Below are positions 1 to 5,597 of a stretch of 7,154 nucleotides of DNA, one piece after another. Each line of letters opens with the position of its first letter. Position 1 is the first letter of the stretch. A program made the translations under genes and the position numbers. Origin of the DNA: Pseudomonadota bacterium. GTDB taxonomy: Bacteria; Pseudomonadota; Alphaproteobacteria; Rhizobiales; Xanthobacteraceae. A model generated the notes under the pieces. It had not been told where the DNA came from. It was given only the letters and a program-made list of their open reading frames with translations, and did not search any database. The DNA is taken from NCBI GenBank assembly GCA_023392205.1, contig JAEVZN010000037.1, positions 1-7,154 of the forward strand, read 5' to 3'.

Positions 1-2722
1 CCGGGACAGAGAGCGGCGATGCAATGGCGTTGTCGGACACCTGCGCGGCCGCCTGCGCAGCTTCGGCATTCTCAACCGGCGCAACAGGCTCGGCCGTCTC
101 AGCCGCTGCCGCCCCGGCATCGTCCGCAGTGCCTTCATCAGGCACGACGGTATCGGGCGCAGATGTATCGGGCTCAGTCGCATCGGACCCCGCAGCGTCG
201 GCCGTGCCCTCGCCGGTTGCAACGACGATTGGCGTCGGCGCCGGCTCCGGCGGCTTGGGCCGTCGCTCCATCCGATAGCCGAGCGAGCGGAGAATGGACG
301 CGAAATCCTCGCCGGACGATCCGACCAGCGAGGTCATGCCGACGGTGACGGTGAAGCCGGTGCCGTCAAGCGCGCCTGCGGGCTTCACGCCCCCGGAATT
401 GTCGCGCCAAGCCAGCGCCGGCCGGATGAGATCGGCAAGACGCTCCAGAATATCGACCCGCACGGCACGCTCGCCGCACACGCGATAGCCCGCCACGCGG
501 TAGAGATTCTTCTGAATTTCCTTGTCGGCTGCGATCGAGGTGCGCCCGCTTGCCGCCAGTTGCTGCACCTCGTCGAGCCCCCGCATCTCGCCGGTATCGT
601 GCTTGAGCGCGTAGAGCAATGTCGCGAGGGTGCGCGGCGCCGGCTTCAGCAGCGGCGGAATGTAGAGATGATAGGCGCCGAAGCGCACGCCGTATTTGCG
701 CAAGGATGCGCGGGCGGATTGCTCCAGCCCTTTCACATCCTCGGACACCTTCTGGCGTTCCAGCACACCGAGGTCTTCGATCAGACGATAGGCGACGCCA
801 CGTCCGATGCCGGTCACATCTTCTGCGTCACCGAGCGCCGTCAACGGACCGAGCAGCTTCTCGATATGCGCCTTGGTCCACAATTCGAGGCGCGCCTGCA
901 CCTGCTCGCGGGCCGATCCGGTCAGTTGCTCGTCGGAAAGAACGCGCACGCGCGGCCGCATGATCTCCTCGCCCGCCGTGAGCTTGGCAACGGCATCGCC
1001 GGTCCAGCGGATGGTGCCGTCCGATGTCAGGACGAATTGATCGTCGGGCGCCTGCGAGAGCCGGCCGGCGCGGGCATCGATTTCGCTCGCCAGAACTTTC
1101 TGTGCCGCAGCATGCAATGCCTTGGCTTCCGACCCTCCGGCCGATGCATCCGCCACGAAGCGGAAGCCTTCGAGCCGGCCAACCTGATGGCCTTCAACGG
1201 TGACTTCACCGGTCTTTGAGATTTCGCTATCCAATGTGGTGTTCTCGCGCAGACGCCGCATCAATACGCTGGTGCGGCGATCGACAAAACGCGCAGTGAG
1301 GCGCTCGTGAAGGGCGTCTGAAAGCCGGTCTTCAACATTGCGCGTTACGCCCTGCCAGTGATCGGGATCGCCAAGCCAGTCCGGCCTGTTGGCAACGAAG
1401 GTCCAGGTCCGTACATGCGCAATCCGCGTGGAAAGAGAATCGATATCGCCCTCGGTTCGATCCGCCTGCGATACCTGTTGGCCGAACCAGTCGTCGGGGA
1501 TTTTACCCTCTCTCATCAGAAATCCATAGAGGGTGGTGACAAGTTCGGCATGATTGGCGGGCGCAATCTTCCGGTAGTCCGGAACCTGACACACCGCCCA
1601 TAACCTTTCGACCGCAGCGCGTGAGGTCGCAAAGTCGCGCACCGCGTCGTCGCGTGCAGCGTGCTCAAGCACCAGAAAATCCTCGGCCAGCGGCGCCCGC
1701 GTGAGGCCTTGCTCGCTGGGCAATTCCGAAAGTGACGCCTGCAACGCGCCGATCGACGAGAAATCCAGATCCGAATTTCGCCATTGCAGCATTTTCAGCG
1801 CGTCGAAGGAGTGGCTCTCCAGCCGCTGCACCAGTTCATCGTCGAATGGGGCGCAACGCCCCGTGGTCCCGAATGTGCCGTCGCGCGTGGCGCGGCCCGC
1901 ACGTCCTGCAATCTGCGCGAGTTCGGCCGGGTTCAGATGCCGGAATTGATAGCCGTCGAATTTCCTGTCGGACGCGAACGCCACATGGTCGACATCGAGA
2001 TTGAGACCCATGCCGATGGCATCGGTCGCGACCAGATAATCGACATCGCCGGATTGGTACAACGCCACCTGGGCGTTGCGGGTACGCGGCGACAGCGCGC
2101 CGAGCACTACTGCGGCGCCGCCGCGCTGACGGCGGATCAGTTCTGCGATGGCATAGACCTCTTCGGCCGAGAAGGCGACGATGGCCGAGCGGCTCGGCAG
2201 ACGCGTCAGCTTGCGGTCGCCGGCATAGGTGAGTTGCGACAGCCGCGGCCGCGACACGATATTCGCACCCGGCAACAGCTTTTCGACCATTGGCCGCACC
2301 GTGGCGGCGCCGAGGATGAGCGTCTCCTCGCGGCCACGGCGATTGAGGATGCGATCGGTGAAGACATGGCCGCGTTCGAAATCGGCGGCGATCTGGATTT
2401 CGTCGATGGCGATGAAGGCGGGATCGAGGTCGCGCGGCATCGCTTCGACAGTGGACACCCAGAAGCGCGGATTCGGTGGCTTGATCTTCTCTTCGCCGGT
2501 GATCAGCGCAACGGAATCCGGACCGATGCGGTCGACCACTTTGTTGTAGACCTCGCGCGCCAGCAGACGCAGCGGAAGCCCGATCATGCCCGACGAATGC
2601 GCCAGCATCCGTTCGATGGCGAGATGGGTCTTGCCGGTATTGGTCGGCCCCAGGACTGCGGTAACGCCGGCGCCGCGCTTGCGGTCGTCGCTTCGGGCAC
2701 CTGTCGAAAAACTGATCGGCAT
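1..2722 (-). CDS. Suv3-like superfamily 2 ATP-dependent helicase (3' end cut by window edge)
   Basis: 907 residues are visible in one uninterrupted frame; the C-terminus lies beyond the left edge. SF2 helicase motifs are seen in order: Walker A GPTNTGKT (residues 25-32), DEIQ box (107-110), GAAT motif III (138-141), TDAIGMGLNL motif V (233-242) and QIAGRAGR motif VI (270-277). The DEIQ box and the DAIGMGLNL stretch are characteristic of the Suv3 family, the mitochondrial RNA helicase that works with PNPase, so NTP-driven RNA unwinding in the cytoplasm is the likely activity (inferred). Walker A begins 24 residues from the start, so the N-terminal domain of eukaryotic Suv3 is absent. A long C-terminal region of unclear fold follows the core. 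From about residue 818 the protein becomes low-complexity, rich in Ala, Pro, Asp, Glu and Thr. The ATG at 2722 is chosen because the frame upstream, open back to a TAG at 2936-2938, contains no other ATG or GTG. Its Shine-Dalgarno sequence is weak. Often annotated only as 'helicase-related protein'. Confidence 0.93.
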   Translation of the reverse strand, partial: MPISFSTGARSDDRKRGAGVTAVLGPTNTGKTHLAIERMLAHSSGMIGLPLRLLAREVYNKVVDRIGPDSVALITGEEKIKPPNPRFWVSTVEAMPRDLDPAFIAIDEIQIAADFERGHVFTDRILNRRGREETLILGAATVRPMVEKLLPGANIVSRPRLSQLTYAGDRKLTRLPSRSAIVAFSAEEVYAIAELIRRQRGGAAVVLGALSPRTRNAQVALYQSGDVDYLVATDAIGMGLNLDVDHVAFASDRKFDGYQFRHLNPAELAQIAGRAGRATRDGTFGTTGRCAPFDDELVQRLESHSFDALKMLQWRNSDLDFSSIGALQASLSELPSEQGLTRAPLAEDFLVLEHAARDDAVRDFATSRAAVERLWAVCQVPDYRKIAPANHAELVTTLYGFLMREGKIPDDWFGQQVSQADRTEGDIDSLSTRIAHVRTWTFVANRPDWLGDPDHWQGVTRNVEDRLSDALHERLTARFVDRRTSVLMRRLRENTTLDSEISKTGEVTVEGHQVGRLEGFRFVADASAGGSEAKALHAAAQKVLASEIDARAGRLSQAPDDQFVLTSDGTIRWTGDAVAKLTAGEEIMRPRVRVLSDEQLTGSAREQVQARLELWTKAHIEKLLGPLTALGDAEDVTGIGRGVAYRLIEDLGVLERQKVSEDVKGLEQSARASLRKYGVRFGAYHLYIPPLLKPAPRTLATLLYALKHDTGEMRGLDEVQQLAASGRTSIAADKEIQKNLYRVAGYRVCGERAVRVDILERLADLIRPALAWRDNSGGVKPAGALDGTGFTVTVGMTSLVGSSGEDFASILRSLGYRMERRPKPPEPAPTPIVVATGEGTADAAGSDATEPDTSAPDTVVPDEGTADDAGAAAAETAEPVAPVENAEAAQAAAQVSDNAIASPLSVP

Positions 2723-2876
2723 CAAGAATCCAGCAACCGGAGCGCACGGTGGACTGAACGAACATTTCCCGCAATCCGGCGCTTCGGAATTGCAAAAGAA
2801 CGGCAGCTTTGGACCGATCTGTCCCGGAACGCAACAATCCGGCCGGGCTGCGGTACCGTCTGCGAGGGAACAGAAC

Positions 2877-2928
2877 GAGTCTGGAACGAATCGCGGTCGA
2901 ATCGCAGACTCGTGATGAGTCCGGATTC
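2877..2928. promoter_or_regulatory. Cluster of six GANTC (CcrM-type) methylation sites
   Basis: Six GANTC sites begin at 2877, 2888, 2899, 2907, 2917 and 2924, giving steps of 11, 11, 8, 10 and 7 bp, close to one helical turn each. Four more sites in the same intergenic region start at 2726, 2988, 3039 and 3048. Chance would give about one or two in 380 bp. GANTC is the target of the alphaproteobacterial cell-cycle methylase CcrM, and methylated sites near promoters can recruit GcrA (known for the family). A regulatory role here, probably on the helicase whose start is about 155 bp away, is inferred. Four of the six sites are tied to the inverted repeats in the same stretch, so they are not fully independent. 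Confidence 0.5.
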
Positions 2929-2933
2929 GTTCC
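2883..2933. repeat. 10-bp perfect inverted repeat with a nested 5-bp hairpin
   Basis: GGAACGAATC at 2883-2892 is exactly inverted as GATTCGTTCC at 2924-2933. Inside the 31-base spacer, GACTC at 2907-2911 pairs with GAGTC at 2917-2921 around a GTGAT loop. CGAATCGC also occurs twice as a direct repeat (2887-2894 and 2898-2905). It could be a protein-binding operator or a structured 5' leader of the helicase mRNA. No T-run follows on either strand, so it is not a standard terminator. Confidence 0.6.
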
Positions 2934-2961
2934 CGCTATATCTGGAGCGGCGTCAGCGAGA

Positions 2962-2985
2962 GCCCCAAGATCCGGTATCTGGGGC
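2962..2985. repeat. Strong imperfect hairpin downstream of the DUF3108 gene
   Basis: Plus-strand GCCCCAAGAT (2962-2971) pairs with ATCTGGGGC (2977-2985): nine base pairs with one bulged A and a CCGGT loop. It lies about 117 bp past the DUF3108 stop. On the minus strand it is followed by TCTCGCTG, with no T-tract, so it is not a convincing intrinsic terminator. It may protect or shape the 3' end of the DUF3108 transcript. Confidence 0.45.
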
Positions 2986-2997
2986 ACGATTCCGTGC
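2984..2997. repeat. Short perfect hairpin adjoining the previous one
   Basis: GCACG (2984-2988) pairs with CGTGC (2993-2997) around an ATTC loop. It shares two bases with the hairpin at 2962-2985, so the two would compete or stack. A GANTC site starts at 2988 within it. Function unknown. Confidence 0.35.
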
Positions 2998-3102
2998 ACC
3001 CGTCGTGCCGCGTCGAACTTTCCAATTCCGTCGCGCGCGAATCCGAAGAGTCAAGCGCGCCGCCTGCCTTATCTGGGCTGCGATGCGACAGACGCAAGGC
3101 GT

Positions 3103-3966
3103 TCAATCCGTTTGCAGGCTGGCACGGCTGGGGACCGGCGACATATTGAGCGCGGTGGCCTGCAGGATTCCCTGACCCAGCGGGGTGGGAACGACAACCC
3201 GGAACGGGATCATCACCCGCGTCCCGGCAAGCGGGATCAGCCAGGTTTCCATATCGCGCTGCTCGACAAGATATTTGACGCCCTTGCGATCGGGGATATG
3301 GCCGGCGAGAGGGGCGAAATAGAGGGCGCAGACCAGAGCAGGTCCGGAATACCCCTCCACCTTGACCTGCTCGATGCGCTTGTAGGCCATTTTCAGGTCG
3401 TAGCGCATCTGCCCGTCGAAAACCGGGGTCTGCTGCTCGCACACCTGCGGCGCCATGAGATCGCCCTTGCCCGGCACCCGCAGCAACGAGCCGGTCATGG
3501 GGTCCAACACATTGCGGCGATGCGCATCGGTCACCTTCACCCGGTTGGGATGGTCGGGCCGGGGAGGCTCGATGGACACGTCCTTGACATGCCCTCCGTC
3601 CATTTTCATCCGCAGGTCTTCGGATTTACGGCGGCCCCATTTCAGGGAGACGGTGTAATCGTCCGGTACGAAGCGGTTATTTCGGACCGCGCCGCGTGAG
3701 CGGGTTGTACCGGTTCCGGAACTGAACATCCGGGCCAGGCCCGCGCTCGACCCGCTGGCGGTGGCGGAAAACCGGTCATCCCGCACGTCGACCTGCCAGG
3801 ATCCGTCGCCGAGCTTGATCCCGGCCAATGTGACGGTATAGCGGGCGTCGAGGCGTCCCTGTGCCAGCGCAGACGGCGATCCGGCGGCCATGAGCAAGAT
3901 CGCGGCGAGCACGGTCAGGGTCAGGATCGGGAATTGGCTCTTCAGTCGCAGTCCCACAGCATTCAT
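3103..3966 (-). CDS. DUF3108 family exported protein
   Basis: A 287-residue protein of unknown function, probably periplasmic. Residues 1-35 form a signal peptide: Arg and Lys at 7 and 9, a hydrophobic stretch around 12-29, and an Ala-Leu-Ala cleavage site before Gln36. The mature part has alternating short segments suggesting a beta-rich fold. The C-terminal half carries the DUF3108-like pattern [10 protein letters not shown] (182-191) and [11 protein letters not shown] (213-223). Two mature cysteines, C176 and C213, could form a disulfide after export. The ATG at 3966 is chosen because it puts the signal peptide at the N-terminus; an in-frame ATG at 4059 would add 31 unrelated residues. The only RBS-like sequence is a weak GCCGGG directly before the start. 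It is divergent from rpmB and lies 380 bp upstream of the helicase on the same strand. Family members are often linked to the cell envelope, but no activity is established. Confidence 0.88.
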   Translation of the reverse strand: MNAVGLRLKSQFPILTLTVLAAILLMAAGSPSALAQGRLDARYTVTLAGIKLGDGSWQVDVRDDRFSATASGSSAGLARMFSSGTGTTRSRGAVRNNRFVPDDYTVSLKWGRRKSEDLRMKMDGGHVKDVSIEPPRPDHPNRVKVTDAHRRNVLDPMTGSLLRVPGKGDLMAPQVCEQQTPVFDGQMRYDLKMAYKRIEQVKVEGYSGPALVCALYFAPLAGHIPDRKGVKYLVEQRDMETWLIPLAGTRVMIPFRVVVPTPLGQGILQATALNMSPVPSRASLQTD

Positions 3967-3986
3967 CCCGGCAATTGGGGCATCGG

Positions 3987-3999
3987 GGCCGGTCCGGCC
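3987..3999. repeat. 13-bp GC palindrome upstream of the DUF3108 start
   Basis: GGCCGG T CCGGCC is a perfect dyad around a central T, 21 bp before the DUF3108 start codon. It could be an operator or an mRNA hairpin near the ribosome-binding region, but short GC palindromes are common in DNA of this composition. Confidence 0.3.
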
Positions 4000-4067
4000 A
4001 AACCATTCAGGACACAAGCGATTGGCCGCGAATGCGCCGATTGTGTGGTTGCGGCGCACCCGCTGCC

Positions 4068-4096
4068 TTGACGCCCGCGCCCGGTCTCTCTATAGG
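4068..4096 (+). promoter_or_regulatory. Sigma-70-type promoter of rpmB
   Basis: A -35 box TTGACG (4068-4073) and a -10 box TATAGG (4091-4096) are separated by exactly 17 bp. The predicted transcription start is near 4103, giving a leader of about 70 nt before the rpmB ATG. It is the best promoter-like sequence in the window, which fits a highly expressed ribosomal protein gene. Confidence 0.8.
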
Positions 4097-4125
4097 TCCG
4101 CGGCTAATCGAAAACGAAATCTCTG

Positions 4126-4140
4126 GCCTGCGCCCCAGGC
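4126..4140 (+). repeat. Small hairpin in the rpmB leader
   Basis: GCCTG (4126-4130) pairs with CAGGC (4136-4140) around a CGCCC loop, inside the predicted 5' leader and about 20 nt before the Shine-Dalgarno sequence. It might tune translation or mRNA stability; it is short and may be chance. Confidence 0.3.
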
Positions 4141-4159
4141 GGCGCGACGGACCTTATTC

Positions 4160-4163
4160 AGGA
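4160..4163 (+). promoter_or_regulatory. Ribosome-binding site of rpmB
   Basis: AGGA lies nine bases before the ATG at 4173. It decides the start over the longer upstream open frame, which would begin at 3975 and run through the promoter. Confidence 0.7.
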
Positions 4164-4172
4164 TTAAACATC

Positions 4173-4463
4173 ATGTCGCGAAAGTGCGACCTCACCGGCA
4201 AGTCGGCACAGACCGGACACAAGGTCAGCCACTCTAACCGCAAAACCAAGCGGCGGTTCCTGCCGAATCTCGTCAACGTGACGCTGACCTCGGACACGCT
4301 GAACCGCGCGGTGCGGTTTCGTATTTCCGCGAACGCGCTGAAGACTGTCGATCATCGCGGCGGCCTGGACGGCTTTCTGAAGAAGGCCAACAAGGACGAA
4401 TTGTCGCCGAAGGCGCTCGACCTGAAGCGTCAGCTCGACAAGAAGCTTGCCGAGGCCAGCTGA
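4173..4463 (+). CDS. rpmB: 50S ribosomal protein L28
   Basis: This 96-residue protein matches L28 throughout: the opening SRKCDLTGK, the basic stretch [12 protein letters not shown] (residues 21-32), the central [17 protein letters not shown] (36-52), then [12 protein letters not shown] (58-69). It ends in a charged helix. L28 is a bL28-family component of the large ribosomal subunit. Only one cysteine (C5) is present, so this is a zinc-independent form without the paired cysteines found in some L28 proteins. Length is normal for Alphaproteobacteria. It is a single-gene unit with its own promoter and Shine-Dalgarno sequence, and it ends at a hairpin terminator about 40 bp downstream. Confidence 0.98.
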   Translation: MSRKCDLTGKSAQTGHKVSHSNRKTKRRFLPNLVNVTLTSDTLNRAVRFRISANALKTVDHRGGLDGFLKKANKDELSPKALDLKRQLDKKLAEAS

Positions 4464-4503
4464 ACCTGCCCGCAGTTTCGCAACTGCATTCGACCTGACT
4501 TGC

Positions 4504-4529
4504 AAATCGCCCGGTTCACGGGCGATTTT
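4504..4529 (+). terminator. Intrinsic terminator of rpmB, shared with the convergent gene
   Basis: AAATCGCCCG (4504-4513) pairs perfectly with CGGGCGATTT (4519-4528) around a GTTCA loop, and is followed by TTCGTTT on the plus strand. It lies 40 bp after the rpmB stop. The loop contains the TGA stop (4518-4516, minus strand) of the convergent gene, so its right arm is coding. It may also stop transcription from the right, though the T-run on that strand is short. Confidence 0.8.
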
Positions 4530-5595
4530 CGTTTGCGGCACCCGATCTCGCGGCGCCGCCGCTCCCGGTCGTCTCCTCGCTGGCAAGGGTGAATTGCAGC
4601 AGGATGGTGCGCTGGATCATCGAGAAATTGTCGTCCGAGATGAGTGTCAGCACGAGATCGCCATTGGCGGCACGGTGCACGCTCAGGCCTTCCATATTGT
4701 CGATCTGGTAGCCCATATCGGCGGACACCAGCACCTCGCCGTCAAGCACGGCGCCGGGTGTGACCTCCGCGAACGGCACGCTGCGGAGGCGCATCGCGAC
4801 ACCGCGACGCCACGAGAAATGCCGCTCCAGAATCAGCAGATGGCCGCCCGGCGTGAGCGCGCAATCGGTGATGTCGAAATCGTCGCTTGGCCGGATCGCA
4901 AAGATACCGGGCTTTGGCCCGCCGATCAGGAAACCGCGGATGTTTCCGGCCGCATCGAGACCACGTTCGGAGATGGCGATCAGCGCCCCCGCCTGCGCCG
5001 AACCGCGCGGCGCGACCAGAAGACATTCAATGCCCTTGTTGGAGGGCAGCTTGGCCATGTCCGGCGGCACCTGCACCAATGTGCCGCGCGCCAGCAATCC
5101 GCGTTTGCCGTAATCGAATTTCAGGATGCGATGCACCCGCTCCAGCGCGACGTAAACAGAGGCGCCGTCTTCCGCCAGCGCTTCCGCATCGAACCAGCCG
5201 CGAGCGGTGATCGGACGGCCGTCGCGGTACAGCATCGGGGCGATCTCGGCATTCACGATGCCGGACGGCGCCTCGCCGCGATAGGTGAGCCGGCCTCGCA
5301 GCCAATAGCCGCGGTCGGTCAGCGCCAGGAAATCGCTGCCATTCGGCGCGACGCGTATCGCCGAAAAGCCGCCGAATTGCTTGTGGTCGCCGGACAATTC
5401 CAGCCCGCCGCGAAACCGGAGCCGGCCGAATTCAAGGCGCTGCACGTCGCGCGTATCGAAGGCATCGATCGGCCGCGACTGGATGGTGACTTTGGCAACG
5501 CCCTCCGCCCGCACCGGCGGGGTGGCGCCGACACCCATGCAGACAGCAAGCAACGTGGCTGCGATGACTCGCGCGACGCCGGACGGCAAAGCCAT
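4516..5595 (-). CDS. Exported phytase-like (esterase-like activity of phytase, COG4246) protein
   Basis: This 359-residue protein resembles the 'esterase-like activity of phytase' family, which probably folds as a beta-propeller. Residues 1-30 look like a signal peptide ending Val-Arg-Ala before Glu31, so it should be exported. Motifs along the chain include FGGFSAI (74-80), LTDRG (92-96), NKGIE (186-190), ILERHFSW (255-262), DNMEGLSV (299-306) and SDDNFS (320-325). The acidic DN/DD and ERH residues could bind metal or phosphate, but no catalytic set is proven for the family and the substrate is unknown. The ATG at 5595 is chosen because it begins a signal peptide and overlaps the cobT stop in a TAATG junction. 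The same frame stays open upstream to 6510 without a start that makes sense, across cobT. The Ser/Gly/Ala-rich end (about 338-359) looks disordered. It lies downstream of cobT in one transcription unit. Confidence 0.88.
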   Translation of the reverse strand: MALPSGVARVIAATLLAVCMGVGATPPVRAEGVAKVTIQSRPIDAFDTRDVQRLEFGRLRFRGGLELSGDHKQFGGFSAIRVAPNGSDFLALTDRGYWLRGRLTYRGEAPSGIVNAEIAPMLYRDGRPITARGWFDAEALAEDGASVYVALERVHRILKFDYGKRGLLARGTLVQVPPDMAKLPSNKGIECLLVAPRGSAQAGALIAISERGLDAAGNIRGFLIGGPKPGIFAIRPSDDFDITDCALTPGGHLLILERHFSWRRGVAMRLRSVPFAEVTPGAVLDGEVLVSADMGYQIDNMEGLSVHRAANGDLVLTLISDDNFSMIQRTILLQFTLASEETTGSGGAARSGAANENRP

Positions 5596-5597
5596 TA
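5593..5597 (-). promoter_or_regulatory. TAATG stop/start overlap coupling cobT to the phytase-like gene
   Basis: The TAA stop of cobT (5597-5595) shares its last A with the ATG of the next gene (5595-5593). No good Shine-Dalgarno sequence precedes the ATG, so the second gene is probably translated by ribosomes terminating on cobT. Confidence 0.75.

Larger units (their letters stand above)
2723..3102. other. 380-bp intergenic region, structured, no gene found
   Basis: This lies between the stop of the DUF3108 gene and the start of the helicase, both on the minus strand. No credible small gene or tRNA was found by eye. The region holds a cluster of GANTC sites, a 10-bp inverted repeat, two adjacent short hairpins (2962-2985 and 2984-2997) and a 10-bp CG-alternating palindrome at 3031-3040. 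A TTGACT hexamer sits on the minus strand at 3054-3049, but no convincing -10 box lies at the right spacing, so the helicase promoter is not assigned. Frames open through the region have the Arg-rich, motif-free look of shadows. Confidence 0.7.

Noticed and set aside
2723..2935. N-terminal extension of the helicase with a cysteine cluster (C-x6-C-x2-C-x5-C) resembling a zinc site
   Set aside because: The frame is open to a TAG at 2936-2938 but contains no ATG or GTG; the only near-start codons are a TTG right before the ATG and one CTG. The cysteines are best explained as chance.
2883..2940. Possible EcfG-type (general stress response) promoter based on GGAAC motifs
   Set aside because: GGAAC occurs on both strands, but no CGTT lies 16-17 bases downstream in any instance checked.
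1836..2999. 387-codon minus-strand frame overlapping the helicase start
   Set aside because: It is the helicase read in another frame: extremely Arg-rich and motif-free, while the neighbouring frame holds Walker A, DEIQ and the other helicase motifs.
1784..3175. 463-codon open frame on the plus strand opposite the helicase
   Set aside because: It is antisense to a gene with intact SF2 motifs, is Arg/Asp-rich without any recognisable domain, and runs into the intergenic region. It is a typical shadow frame in GC-rich DNA.
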